Part shown: positions 1-7,834 of the stretch, piece after piece
How the letters are laid out: every line of letters begins with the position of its first letter
How positions within the stretch are numbered: position 1 is the stretch's first letter
Source: Flavonifractor avicola
GTDB taxonomy: Bacteria > Bacillota > Clostridia > Oscillospirales > Oscillospiraceae
Direction: 5' to 3'
Assembly (NCBI GenBank): GCA_019116915.1
Contig: DXAS01000184.1
Span: 1 to 19,369 of the forward strand
DNA: 19,369 nucleotides
Program-made: the position numbers and the translations under genes
Notes under the pieces: model-generated
Seen by the model: the letters and a program-made list of their open reading frames with translations, nothing else
Databases searched by the model: none
What the model was told of the DNA's origin: nothing

Positions 1-1309
1 GCAGGTTGAAGGGGGCGTCAAGGAAGGAGAAATTGGGGAACAGCCGCTTGGCGGAGCACCGCATAGCCAGCTGGAACAGGTCGTAGTTGGGCTCGCCGGG
101 GTTGTAGTTGACCCCCTCCTTCACCCGGAAGATCTGGATGGGGAAAATGGGAGTCTCGCCGCCGCCCAGGCCGGCCTCGGTGGCCAGCATCACATTCTTC
201 ATCACCATGCGGCCCTCGGGAGAGGTGTCCATGCCGTAGTTGATGGAGGAGAAGGGAGTCTGGGCGCCAGCCCGGGAATGCATGGTATTCAGGTTGTGGA
301 TCAGGGCCTCCATGGCCTGATAGGTGGCCCGGTCGGTCTCCTTCACCGCCCGCTGCTGGGCAAACTTCTGGGCCTTCTCCACAGTGGCCTCGTCCCCGAA
401 CTTGGGCACCAGAGCGGCCCGCTCGGCGGCAAAGTATTCCTCGCTGCCCGCCAGAATGGAGCACAGGCCGGTCTCCTTCTCCAGGTCGGCCATGACGGCC
501 TTCAACTCCTGCTCGGGGTCACGCTCATCCTCCAGCAGCATGAGGGCCCGGGCCAGGTTCTGACGGTACAGCCGCTTGAAGGTCTTGCGGACACCATCGG
601 CCATGCCGTAGTCGAAGTTCACCACGCTCTGGCCGCCGTGCTGGTCATTCTGGTTGGACTGGATGGCGATGCAGCACAGGGCGGCGTAGGAGGCAATGTC
701 GTTGGGCTCCCGCAGGGTGCCGTGACCGGTGGAAAAGCCCCCTTCAAAGAGTCTCTTGATGTCGATCTGACAGCAGGTGGTGGTGAGGGTCAAAAAGTCC
801 AGGTCGTGAATGTGGATATCACCCTCCCGGTGGGCCCGGGCGTGGTCGGGGTTGAGGACGAACATATCATAGAACTGCTTGGCGCCCTCGGAGCCGAACT
901 TGAGCATGGAGCCCATGGCGGTGTCACCGTCGATGTTGGCGTTCTCCCGCTTGATGTCGGAGTCCTTGGCGGCGGAGAAGGTGATGTCCTCATAGGTCTT
1001 CATCAACCGGGTATTCATCTCCCGGGCGCGGCTGCGCTCCTCCCGGTACAGAATGTAGGCCCGGGCGGTCTGGATGTAGCCGTTGTCCATCAGCACCCGC
1101 TCCACCAGGTCCTGAATGTGCTCCACGTCGGGCTGCTTCTCCCCTTCCACCTCCAGGATGGAGAGGACCTCGTCGGCCAGCCGTCTGGCCTCGGCCTCCT
1201 TGCCCGGCTTGTAAGTGGCTCGGAAGGCCTTGTCAATGGCGCCGGCGATTTTGTCCTCGTTGAACTCCGCCAGTCGGCCGTCCCGTTTTCTGATTTTGGT
1301 GAGTGTCAT
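1..1309 (-). CDS. nrdD: Anaerobic (class III) ribonucleoside-triphosphate reductase, N-terminal part
   Basis: This gene reduces ribonucleoside triphosphates to deoxy forms for DNA synthesis without oxygen, using a glycyl radical installed by the activase NrdG. The frame is open from an ATG at 1309 to the left window edge, giving 436 residues; family members are about 700, so the C-terminal glycyl-radical part lies outside. The N-terminus (MTLTKIRKRDGRLAEF, to about residue 90) is a typical ATP-cone regulatory domain. The following segments HREGDIHIHDLDF, TTTCCQIDIKRLFEGGFSTGHG and, near the edge, NTMHSRAGAQTPFSSINYG are characteristic of the NrdD core. An AAGGA ribosome binding site lies about 10 bases before the ATG. 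nrdG is not in the window. The promoter and two NrdR-like boxes are upstream (1368-1435). The call is firm. Confidence 0.96.
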   Translation of the reverse strand, partial: MTLTKIRKRDGRLAEFNEDKIAGAIDKAFRATYKPGKEAEARRLADEVLSILEVEGEKQPDVEHIQDLVERVLMDNGYIQTARAYILYREERSRAREMNTRLMKTYEDITFSAAKDSDIKRENANIDGDTAMGSMLKFGSEGAKQFYDMFVLNPDHARAHREGDIHIHDLDFLTLTTTCCQIDIKRLFEGGFSTGHGTLREPNDIASYAALCCIAIQSNQNDQHGGQSVVNFDYGMADGVRKTFKRLYRQNLARALMLLEDERDPEQELKAVMADLEKETGLCSILAGSEEYFAAERAALVPKFGDEATVEKAQKFAQQRAVKETDRATYQAMEALIHNLNTMHSRAGAQTPFSSINYGMDTSPEGRMVMKNVMLATEAGLGGGETPIFPIQIFRVKEGVNYNPGEPNYDLFQLAMRCSAKRLFPNFSFLDAPFNL

Positions 1310-1367
1310 TGCGATCCGTTCCTTTCCCGCTCCACTGTTGCAGGCGATTACCGCCCGTTATATTCTG

Positions 1368-1424
1368 ACACAATATCTTGTGCTTTGCTTCTTTACGCAA
1401 CACCCATGATACAGTATCTTGATA
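1368..1424. promoter_or_regulatory. Tandem NrdR-like boxes upstream of nrdD
   Basis: Two related imperfect palindromes are seen: ACACAATATCTTGTGC at 1368-1383 and ATACAGTATCTTGATA at 1409-1424. The first fits the known NrdR box pattern (acaCwAtATaTwGtgt) at about 14 of 16 positions; the second shares 11 of 16 bases with the first. NrdR is the zinc-finger/ATP-cone repressor of ribonucleotide reductase genes and binds paired boxes on one face of the helix. The start-to-start distance is 41 bases, about four turns. The second box overlaps the -10 and spacer, a repressing position. The role is inferred from position and motif. Confidence 0.75.
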
Positions 1425-1435
1425 TATGCCGTCAA
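1406..1435 (-). promoter_or_regulatory. Sigma-A type promoter of nrdD
   Basis: Read on the minus strand, TTGACG (1430-1435) and TATCAT (1406-1411) are separated by 18 bases; each matches the sigma-A consensus at 5 of 6 positions. Transcription would start near 1399, giving a leader of about 90 bases to the nrdD start. One NrdR-like box lies across the spacer and -10, the other in the early leader. Confidence 0.7.
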
Positions 1436-1442
1436 GGCACAA

Positions 1443-1479
1443 AACAAAAAGCCCGTCCCAAAAAGGGGACGTGCTTTTT
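1443..1479 (-). terminator. Intrinsic terminator after the homocysteine methyltransferase gene
   Basis: A stem with core GTCCC (1455-1459) / GGGAC (1466-1470) and outer AAAGC / GCTTT pairs has an A-rich loop on the plus strand. On the minus strand it is followed by CTTTTTGTTTTG, a U-tract. It sits about 50 bases after the stop at 1532 and before the nrdD promoter. Confidence 0.75.
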
Positions 1480-1531
1480 GTCTGTTTCGCTGATTTTATT
1501 TTGGGGCCCGAAGGTCCCTTGACAGGGCTTC

Positions 1532-2752
1532 TTACAGCAGCACCAGGCCGTACCGGCCTGCCATCTCCCGGAGGAAATCCTCCTCCAGATCCCCGGTACC
1601 ATCCCAGAAAGCCCGGCCCTGATAGAGCCGCAGAGCTTTCTCCAGCAGCTCGGGTACGTCGGACCACAGGCACAGAGCATCCTTCACCACATACTGGTTT
1701 TCGGCGAAGATATCCAGATCGTCCTCCTCCAGGATGGCGATCTTCAGCGCGCCCTGGGGGGACTCCTCCTCCGCCTCCAGAATGTCCTCCATCAGGTCAG
1801 GGGTACACTCGATGGTCTCACCCACATCCACATCGGGGGTGATGAATCGGGCCTCCTTCTCGCTGGCACAGGGGATCACATCCGGGTCCCGCTCCACCGG
1901 GCGGAAGCCGGAAAAGTCCACCTGATCCATAGCCCGTGCCACTGCCTCCAGATGCTCCGGCCCTGCCCCGCAGCATCCGCCGAATATACGGGCTCCGGCG
2001 GCGGCATATTGGGGGATAAAGCCCGCCAGTTCCTCCGGGGTACAGCAGGCCCCGGGCAGCCCGGCAGAGGGTTTTGCGATCAGAGGTACGGAGGCATAAG
2101 GCGTCAGCCGCTCCAGCTGCTCCGCCGTGTCTGCGGGGCTGGCACAGTTGAGCCCGAAGGCGGACACCCCCATGCCCTGCATAACGATGAGTCCGGCCAG
2201 CACATCCGTGCCGCCGGGGGTACGGCCCTCGTCGTCGCAGGTAAAGGATACCCACACCGGCTTGTCCGACACACTCTTGCAGGCCAGCACCGCCGCCCGG
2301 GCCTGAGCCATGTCGGTCATCGTCTCCAGGAAAAACAGGTCAACCCCGGCAGCTTCCAGAGCGGCGGCCTGCTCCGTGTAGACCGCCACCAATTCCTCAA
2401 AGCTGCTCTCACCAAAAGGAATCAGCGTCAGCCCGGCAGGGGCCATGTCGCCCGCCACCAGCACACCCCCGCCTGCGGCCTGCCGGGTCAGTTCCACCAG
2501 CCGCTGGTTGTATTCTCTTACCTGTCCCATGATGCCCCTGCGCTCCAGGCTGGCCCGGTTGGCCCCAAAGGTGGGGGCCAGCAGAATACGGCTGCCCGCC
2601 TGCACATAGCGCCGCTGTACCTCCAGCAGAGCCTGGGGATGCTCCAGCACCCACTGCTCGGTGCAGGCTCCGTCGGGCATACCCAGCCGGCGCAGCTCGG
2701 TTCCGGTAGCACCGTCCATCAGAATGGGCATAGATAAGGGAATGGTGTCCAT
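1532..2752 (-). CDS. Homocysteine S-methyltransferase family protein with C-terminal extension
   Basis: The first 285 of 406 residues form a homocysteine methyltransferase barrel, the family of MmuM and of the N-terminal module of MetH, which transfers a methyl group to homocysteine to make methionine. The N-terminal LMDGATGTELRRLG and the zinc-binding cysteines are all present: Cys203 in GLNC and Cys260/Cys261 in FGGCCG. The last ~120 residues are an acidic extension (IFAENQYVVKD..., ALRLYQGRAFWDGTGDL) that I cannot assign; it recalls only loosely the start of the MetH pterin-binding module. An AGGAGG at 2765-2770 selects the ATG at 2752, because an in-frame ATG at 2779 lies upstream of that site. 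It is a single-gene unit with its own promoter and terminator. The methyl donor (S-methylmethionine, or methyl-folate with a partner protein) cannot be told from sequence. Confidence 0.88.
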   Translation of the reverse strand: MDTIPLSMPILMDGATGTELRRLGMPDGACTEQWVLEHPQALLEVQRRYVQAGSRILLAPTFGANRASLERRGIMGQVREYNQRLVELTRQAAGGGVLVAGDMAPAGLTLIPFGESSFEELVAVYTEQAAALEAAGVDLFFLETMTDMAQARAAVLACKSVSDKPVWVSFTCDDEGRTPGGTDVLAGLIVMQGMGVSAFGLNCASPADTAEQLERLTPYASVPLIAKPSAGLPGACCTPEELAGFIPQYAAAGARIFGGCCGAGPEHLEAVARAMDQVDFSGFRPVERDPDVIPCASEKEARFITPDVDVGETIECTPDLMEDILEAEEESPQGALKIAILEEDDLDIFAENQYVVKDALCLWSDVPELLEKALRLYQGRAFWDGTGDLEEDFLREMAGRYGLVLL

Positions 2753-2790
2753 AATTGCTCGGTTCCTCCTGTATTGCACATTTGGGTGGT

Positions 2791-2820
2791 ATTATATCAC
2801 AGTTTCATGATCCAATGCAA
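2791..2820 (-). promoter_or_regulatory. Promoter of the homocysteine methyltransferase gene
   Basis: On the minus strand a perfect TATAAT (2791-2796) follows TTGCAT (2815-2820) with an 18-base spacer. The AGGAGG ribosome binding site is about 20 bases downstream, so the leader is very short. Confidence 0.65.
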
Positions 2821-2837
2821 GCCTGGTTCCCAGGCAA

Positions 2838-2868
2838 AAGAGACCTGCCGCGAAACGGCAGGTCTCTT
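2838..2868 (-). terminator. Intrinsic terminator after the glycosyltransferase gene
   Basis: AAGAGACCTGCCG (2838-2850) and CGGCAGGTCTCTT (2856-2868) form a perfect 13-bp stem with a 5-base loop. On the minus strand the stem ends in TCTCTTTTG. It begins 16 bases past the stop codon at 2884. Confidence 0.85.
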
Positions 2869-2883
2869 CTCATTGGGTTTGGC

Positions 2884-4158
2884 TCAGCCCGCCCCCACCC
2901 GCTTGGTGGAGGTGTGGTAGATGGGTTTCCACTCTACCTTCTTCACCAGAGCGGCGATGGAGATGGGGATGTACGTAAACATGAAGATGGGGAAGGTAAA
3001 GACATAGCCCAGCTTCTGCAGCGGAGAGGCGCTGATGTGCTTCCACTCAGAAAGTACCGTCAGCAGGCCGTAGAAGAACAGGCCCACATAGAAGTTCCAC
3101 AGAGCGGACAGCATGAAGCCGACGGTCACATCGATAACCTTGGCGGCAATATAGGCGGGCTGGGTCATGCAGCTGGCCAGGATGATGCCGTTGAACAGGA
3201 TCATCACCAGGGTGAGCAGCATACCGGGGGCCACAGTGACGAACATATCGTAGCAGGAGGTACCCAGCCGTCCGGGGCGGAAACAGCCCTTCAGCAGGGG
3301 CACGGTATAATCCCGGTCCACCTCATAGAAGCCCTTGGACCACCGCAGCCGCTGATCCCAGGACTGGCGGAAGGTGGTGGGCTGCTCGTCGTACACCACG
3401 GCGGTGTCACAGTAGCCGATCTTGCGGCCCTGGATGGCACAGTCCACGGAGAACTGGATGTCCTCGGTAAGCAGATGGAAGGGCCAGCCCCCGTTTTCCC
3501 GGATGACCTTGGCGGACACCAGGAAGCCGGTACCGGACACATGGCAGTTGGTGCCCAGCAGGGTACGGGGGAAGTTAAGGAAGCGGGCCTCCCGCAGGAA
3601 CCAGATGGAGTATCCGGCAGAGATCCAGTTGTCTCCAAAGTTCTTGGAATTGCGGTAGCAGGTGATGGCGTCATAGCCCTTGTCAAAGGTACGGTTCATC
3701 TCAGCCACAAAGTTGGGGTCCACCAGGTTGTCGGCGTCAAAGATGAAGTAGCCGTCGTAGACGTCCTTGCCCTCCTCCTCCAGGCGGTGGAAGAGGTAGT
3801 CCATGGCGTAGCCCTTGCCCTTCTTCTGCTGGTCGAAGCGCTCATACACAAAGGCGCCGGCCTTGCGGGCCACACCAGCGGTATCGTCGGTGCAGTTGTC
3901 GGCTACCACATAGAGATCCAGCAGCTCTTTGGGGTAATTTTGCTTGTTTAAGCTGTCCAGCAGCTCCCCGATCACCCCTTCTTCGTTGCGTGCGGATACT
4001 ACCACAGCAAAGCGATGGAGCTTTTCAGGCTGATGGGTCTCTTTCCAGCGGCGGCGCACCAGCCCCACTACCACATAGAAGCCCTGGTAGAGGTAGAGCA
4101 GGGTGAACAGCAGCACCACTGCAAAGTTCAAATCTTTTACTAATTCTAATATCGTCAT
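2884..4158 (-). CDS. Membrane family-2 (processive-type) glycosyltransferase
   Basis: The 424-residue protein has the layout of cellulose-, hyaluronan- or poly-GlcNAc-synthase-like GT2 enzymes, which polymerise sugars from nucleotide-sugars at the inner membrane face. A membrane segment at about 11-34 is followed by a GT-A domain (VVVSARNEE at 52-60). It contains a DAD motif (141-143), TED (231-233, catalytic base) and QRLRW (269-273, the QxxRW motif of processive enzymes). About four membrane segments follow between 303 and 406. A GGAGG eight bases before the ATG at 4158 sets the start; the frame continues upstream to 4269 without a ribosome binding site. The gene stands alone, without other exopolysaccharide genes, so the polymer made (capsule, matrix or glycolipid) is unknown. 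Family assignment is firm; substrate is not inferable. Confidence 0.9.
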   Translation of the reverse strand: MTILELVKDLNFAVVLLFTLLYLYQGFYVVVGLVRRRWKETHQPEKLHRFAVVVSARNEEGVIGELLDSLNKQNYPKELLDLYVVADNCTDDTAGVARKAGAFVYERFDQQKKGKGYAMDYLFHRLEEEGKDVYDGYFIFDADNLVDPNFVAEMNRTFDKGYDAITCYRNSKNFGDNWISAGYSIWFLREARFLNFPRTLLGTNCHVSGTGFLVSAKVIRENGGWPFHLLTEDIQFSVDCAIQGRKIGYCDTAVVYDEQPTTFRQSWDQRLRWSKGFYEVDRDYTVPLLKGCFRPGRLGTSCYDMFVTVAPGMLLTLVMILFNGIILASCMTQPAYIAAKVIDVTVGFMLSALWNFYVGLFFYGLLTVLSEWKHISASPLQKLGYVFTFPIFMFTYIPISIAALVKKVEWKPIYHTSTKRVGAG

Positions 4159-4225
4159 TCCATGATCCTCCGTCTGTTGATCGCTGAAGGAACCTGCCCG
4201 CGGTGGATAGCCGCGTGCATTGCAT

Positions 4226-4253
4226 ATCATACCACACCCAAAAAAGATTACAA
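4226..4253 (-). promoter_or_regulatory. Likely promoter of the glycosyltransferase gene
   Basis: On the minus strand TTGTAA (4248-4253) and TATGAT (4226-4231) are 16 bases apart. The leader of about 60 bases contains a small GC-rich hairpin (CGCGG / CCGCG, about 4199-4215). Confidence 0.5.
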
Positions 4254-4450
4254 GAGTGTTACATACCAATTAACAGAAGATTAAGGGAAAGTTTTTATTT
4301 CTTTTATACAAATGTAAGAAATCCGACCTCTCCCCTGTAAACAGATTCCATATTCCTCTGATTCGTCTGTTTTTGAAACATTCAGCATAGTTTCAGGTAG
4401 ACATAATATTCTTGCATCGTCGCGGTTTCTTCTTGGACGAAAATTTACAA
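4254..4450. other. AT-rich gap between the argS terminator and the glycosyltransferase promoter
   Basis: This roughly 200-base stretch is clearly more AT-rich than its surroundings. It holds no convincing gene: the only minus-strand frame crossing it runs out of the 3' end of argS and has no ribosome binding site. A short TGAAAC / GTTTCA inverted repeat (about 4375-4396) is the only structure I see. It may simply be an upstream promoter region (UP-like A/T tracts) for the glycosyltransferase gene. Confidence 0.4.
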
Positions 4451-4490
4451 AAAAAGATCCCGCTTTTTTCAAAAAAGCGGGATCTTTTTC
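4451..4490 (-). terminator. Intrinsic terminator directly after argS
   Basis: A very strong stem, AAGATCCCGCTTTTTT against AAAAAAGCGGGATCTT, closes over a single C and is flanked by A and T runs on both sides. It can therefore work in either direction. It starts just past the argS stop at 4492. Confidence 0.9.
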
Positions 4491-4491
4491 C

Positions 4492-6240
4492 TTACATCTT
4501 TTCAGGAGCGGTAACACCGATGAGGGCCAGGCAGTTGGCAATGACGGAACGGACGGTGTCAGCCAGCTTGAGGCGGGCAGCCAGCACGTCGGCCTCCTCC
4601 CCCTTGATGCGGCAGGCGTTGTAGAAGCGGTGGAAGTCGCCGGCCAGGGTAATGAGGTAGCGGTTGACGTGGGAGGGGTCGTAGTCCCGGGCGGAGATAC
4701 GGATCACCTCAGGCAGCTGGGACAGGGTCTTGATGAGGGCCTTCTCCTCGGCGGTGGTGAAGAGGGCGGCATTTACAGCGGCCGCGTCAGGCATCTGGGC
4801 GCCTTCCTCAGTGAGGCGGCTCACTAGGGAGCAGATGCGGGCGTGGGCGTACTGGACGTAGTACACCGGGTTATCGGAGTCCTGCCGCACCGCCAGGTCC
4901 AGATCGAAGTCCAGAGCGGAGGTGGAGGACCGGGAGTTGAAGAAGAACCGGGCGGCATCCACACTGACCTCATCCAGCAGGTCCCGCAGGGCGATGGCCT
5001 TGCCGGAGCGCTTGGACATCCGAACGGGCTGGCCGTCCTGCAGCAGGTTGACCAGCTGCATCAGCACCACCACCAGCCGGTGGGAGCCATCCAGGCCCAG
5101 GCCGTCCAGAGCGGCCTGGAGGCGGGCCACATGGCCATGGTGGTCGGCGCCCCAGATGTTGATAGCCTTGGAGAAGCCCCGCTTCTCCAGCTTGTTGCGG
5201 TGGTAGGCAATGTCGGCGGCAAAGTAGGTGTAGAAGCCGTTGGCCCGGCGGAGCACGTCGTCCTTCAGGTCCAGCTTGTCCACCTGGGCTTCCGACTTGC
5301 CCTCGCGCAGGAATTTTTCCCGCAGCAGGGCGGAGGTGTTCAGCCACAGGGCGCCGTCCTTCTCATAGGTCCAGCCCTTGTCGGCCAGCATCCCAACCGT
5401 CTCGGCCACATAGCCGGAGCTGTGGAGGCCGGACTCCAGGAACCACTCGTCGTACTCGATCTGGTAGCGGCGCAGATCGGCCTTCATCTTAGGGATGTTG
5501 ACGGACAGGCCGTACTGGGCCATGGCCTCCTGGCGCTCCTCCTCCGGCTTGTCCTTCCAGTCGGGGCCGTGCTGGTCATAGAAGGCCTGGGCCAGCTCCT
5601 TGATGTCGTCGCCGTGATAGCCGTCCTCGGGGAAGGGATAGTTCTCCTCACCCAGCACGATCTGGAGGTACCGGGCGTCGATGGACATGGCAAACTTGTG
5701 GATCTGGTTGCCGGCGTCGTTGACGTAGAATTCACGCCACACGTCGTACCCGGCCCGGGTGAGCACGCTGGCCAGAGCGTCGCCCAGCACGCCGCCCCGG
5801 GCGTTGCCGATGTGCATGGGGCCGGTGGGGTTGGCAGAGACGAACTCCACCATCACTTTTTCGCCGTGGCCCTCGTCCACCGCGCCGTAGGTGCTCCCCT
5901 CAGCCTGGATGTCGGTGAGGACCTCGCCGTACCACTTGCTGCCCAGGGTGAAGTTGAGGAAGCCAGGGCCGGCGATCTCCACCTTATCAAAGAAGGTACC
6001 CGCCAGATCCAGATTGTCCACAATGGTCTGGGCGATCTGCCGGGGGGCCTTGTGGAGAGCCTTAGCGCCCGCCATGGCGAAGGAGGAGGCGTAGTCGCCG
6101 TGGGTGGGGTCCTTGGGGATCTCGATGGTGGCCTTGACCTCCGCCCCTGCGGGCAGCAGGCCCTGGGCCGCGGCCTTCTCGTAGGCCGCCTGTGTCAGCT
6201 GGGCGACCTGCTCCCGGGCCGCCTGGATCATATTGGACAT
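4492..6240 (-). CDS. argS: Arginyl-tRNA synthetase
   Basis: This cytoplasmic class I synthetase charges tRNA-Arg with arginine. The 582 residues match the usual bacterial length. The N-terminal tRNA-recognition domain (about 1-115) is followed by the catalytic core with VSANPTGPMHIGNARG (135-149, HIGH-type motif HIGN) and VRMSKRSG (about 406-413, KMSKS-type). The C-terminal helical anticodon-binding domain includes YVQYAHARICSL and FYNACRIKGEE. AAGGTG six bases before the ATG at 6240 decides the start over an in-frame ATG at 6267. It lies 63 bases downstream of ywiB, the same order as in other Firmicutes, and is probably co-transcribed with it from the promoter at 6797-6825. Confidence 0.98.
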   Translation of the reverse strand: MSNMIQAAREQVAQLTQAAYEKAAAQGLLPAGAEVKATIEIPKDPTHGDYASSFAMAGAKALHKAPRQIAQTIVDNLDLAGTFFDKVEIAGPGFLNFTLGSKWYGEVLTDIQAEGSTYGAVDEGHGEKVMVEFVSANPTGPMHIGNARGGVLGDALASVLTRAGYDVWREFYVNDAGNQIHKFAMSIDARYLQIVLGEENYPFPEDGYHGDDIKELAQAFYDQHGPDWKDKPEEERQEAMAQYGLSVNIPKMKADLRRYQIEYDEWFLESGLHSSGYVAETVGMLADKGWTYEKDGALWLNTSALLREKFLREGKSEAQVDKLDLKDDVLRRANGFYTYFAADIAYHRNKLEKRGFSKAINIWGADHHGHVARLQAALDGLGLDGSHRLVVVLMQLVNLLQDGQPVRMSKRSGKAIALRDLLDEVSVDAARFFFNSRSSTSALDFDLDLAVRQDSDNPVYYVQYAHARICSLVSRLTEEGAQMPDAAAVNAALFTTAEEKALIKTLSQLPEVIRISARDYDPSHVNRYLITLAGDFHRFYNACRIKGEEADVLAARLKLADTVRSVIANCLALIGVTAPEKM

Positions 6241-6303
6241 ATCTATCACCTTTTCTTTATTTCTCAAAATACAGCCCTCAGACGGAGAACCTCTGCCAGG
6301 GCT

Positions 6304-6747
6304 TTACTGCTGGATATGATTTCCCTTCTGCCGCACCTGGATGTGGAAGAGGTTCTCACCCGCCACGGCATGGTCAATCTCCAGGGCATAATTGATCTCA
6401 ATGCTGCCGCCGTCGGGGCTGAGCTGGGCCCGCATCTTCTTGGTGTTGATGCCTACCGCCAGCGCACCGTAGGGCGTGTTGTACATGGACAGGTGCCGCC
6501 GTCCCTCCTCAAAGACCATCTGGGAGTTGACCTCCCCCACCCGCAGCAGGGTGACCCGCTCAGGCTCGATCTGGAAGGTGGTAAGGGTACCCTCCAACCC
6601 GGTGAGCTCGCTCTCCTGATAGCTGAGGGTGTAGCCGTCCTCGCCGTCGAGGGACAGCCTGCCCTCGGTCACCAGTTCGATGACTTCCGGCTCCTGATCC
6701 TCAAAGGACTGCTTGCCCCGAATGGATATGATAACGTTGTTCTCCAT
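6304..6747 (-). CDS. ywiB: YwiB-family (DUF1934) protein
   Basis: The 147-residue protein matches the DUF1934 / YwiB family, small calycin-like beta-barrel proteins of unknown biochemical role. Features seen are the N-terminal VIISIRGKQSF, the alternating beta pattern, and the C-terminal GGSIEINYALEIDHAVAGENLFHIQVR, which is typical of the family. The start is the ATG at 6747, after AGAGGG; the frame remains open upstream into murI but without support. The gene lies directly before argS, as in Bacillus subtilis and many Clostridia, and has its own promoter. The conserved pairing suggests a link to translation or arginine supply, but nothing in the sequence proves this. Confidence 0.85.
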   Translation of the reverse strand: MENNVIISIRGKQSFEDQEPEVIELVTEGRLSLDGEDGYTLSYQESELTGLEGTLTTFQIEPERVTLLRVGEVNSQMVFEEGRRHLSMYNTPYGALAVGINTKKMRAQLSPDGGSIEINYALEIDHAVAGENLFHIQVRQKGNHIQQ

Positions 6748-6796
6748 GGTTCTATGTTCCCTCTTTATCGGCCCTTCCGGCCGCAAATTGCACCAT

Positions 6797-6825
6797 ATTA
6801 TATCCAATTCCCGCCCTAATGTAAA
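6797..6825 (-). promoter_or_regulatory. Promoter of ywiB-argS
   Basis: On the minus strand TTTACA (6820-6825) and a perfect TATAAT (6797-6802) have the ideal 17-base spacing. It lies in the 88-base gap between murI and ywiB, so ywiB-argS can be expressed apart from murI. The 14-base core AATTGGATATAATA (6796-6809) is repeated exactly before the AAA ATPase gene (9744-9757). Confidence 0.8.
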
Positions 6826-6835
6826 GGGCTGGTTT

Positions 6836-7651
6836 TCAATAGCAGCTGATATCCACCTGGCCCACGGTACCGGTGACGTCCCAACCCAGGAAAATGGAGG
6901 CCAGCCGGGAGAAATCCTCCTGACGGTCGCTGACAAAGTACCGGCAGCTGCCTCCCTCCGTCTTTCCGGACAAAGCGTCATCGGCTGCCAGCCGGGCGGC
7001 AGCGGCGCGGGCGCCCTCCGCTCCGGCGTTGACCAGCCGGACCTGGGGCCCCATCTGGGCGGCGATCACATCCTGGAGCAGCGGATAGTGGGTACAGCCA
7101 AGTACCAGGGTGTCCACTCCCGCCTCCTTCAGGGGGGCCAGATACTCCCCCGCCACCGTCTCGATGACAACATCGCCGGGCCTGAAGCGCCCGTTCTCCA
7201 CCAGGGGCACAAAGAGGGGGCAGGCCTGGGCAGTCACCTGGGCCGCCGGGTCGGCCTTGCGGATAAGGGCCTCATAGGCGCCGCTGCGGATGGATGCCTG
7301 GGTGCCGATGAGTCCGATCCTGCCGTTTTGCGTGGTTTCCGCGGCGGCGGCAGCAGCAGGGGCCACTACACCCAACACCGGGATGGGGTTCTCATTGGCC
7401 AGGATGTCCAGGGCCGTGGTGGACACGGTGCCGCAGGCAATGACGATGAGTTTCAAATCAAAGGTACGCAGAAAGGCCACGTCCTGGCGGGCGTACCGGA
7501 TAATGGTCTCCTTGGAGCGGCTGCCGTAGGGCACCCGTCCGGTATCTCCGAAATAGACGATGTCCTCCCCCGGCAGCAGGCGGCACAGCTCCCGCACCGT
7601 GGTCAGGCCGCCCAGGCCGGAGTCAAATACGCCAATGGGTCGACTGTCCAA
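6836..7651 (-). CDS. murI: Glutamate racemase
   Basis: The enzyme interconverts L- and D-glutamate to supply D-glutamate for peptidoglycan. The 271 residues are the normal length. The N-terminal motif PIGVFDSGLGGLT (Asp10/Ser11), FGDTGRVPYGSRS, the first catalytic cysteine (Cys73 in IACGTVS) and the second (Cys186 in LGCTHYPLL) are all present. Most family members have ACNTAS at the first cysteine; here Asn is replaced by Gly, and DTARVPYG is DTGRVPYG, so this is a variant subgroup. The start is a TTG at 7651, seven bases after a strong AAGGAGGG; the frame upstream to 7714 has no ribosome binding site. The gene is divergent from the plus-strand gene at 7835. A weak promoter (TTGTTT, 17 bases, TATCAT at 7686-7691) may lie upstream. 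Confidence 0.93.
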   Translation of the reverse strand: MDSRPIGVFDSGLGGLTTVRELCRLLPGEDIVYFGDTGRVPYGSRSKETIIRYARQDVAFLRTFDLKLIVIACGTVSTTALDILANENPIPVLGVVAPAAAAAAETTQNGRIGLIGTQASIRSGAYEALIRKADPAAQVTAQACPLFVPLVENGRFRPGDVVIETVAGEYLAPLKEAGVDTLVLGCTHYPLLQDVIAAQMGPQVRLVNAGAEGARAAAARLAADDALSGKTEGGSCRYFVSDRQEDFSRLASIFLGWDVTGTVGQVDISCY

Positions 7652-7745
7652 GGCGTTCCCTCCTTGTAATACTATGGTTCTTTTAATGATAGGGGAAACA
7701 GGGCAGGAAAACAAGGGGTTATTTTCACATTTTTCCCTCCCCGGT

Positions 7746-7773
7746 TTGACATTTCTTCGGGGGTGATTATAAT
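7746..7773 (+). promoter_or_regulatory. Strong consensus promoter for the gene at 7835
   Basis: TTGACA (7746-7751) and TATAAT (7768-7773) are both perfect sigma-A hexamers; the spacer is 16 bases. The leader of about 55 bases carries AGGAGG (7819-7824). This is the best-matching promoter in the window. Confidence 0.85.
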
Positions 7774-7834
7774 ATGAGAGTGGGGTATGGTCCCTCCTGC
7801 CCCAACGTCATGACAGCGAGGAGGTCGCATTGGT

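Noticed and set aside
278..1522. 414-codon open frame on the plus strand
   Set aside because: Antisense to nrdD, which is strongly identified by its motifs.
4281..4541. 86-codon minus-strand frame between argS and the glycosyltransferase
   Set aside because: It starts inside argS, crosses the argS terminator and has no ribosome binding site.
4843..6819. 658-codon open frame on the plus strand
   Set aside because: Antisense to argS and ywiB; composition (Gly, Val, His, Gln) shows it is a shadow frame.
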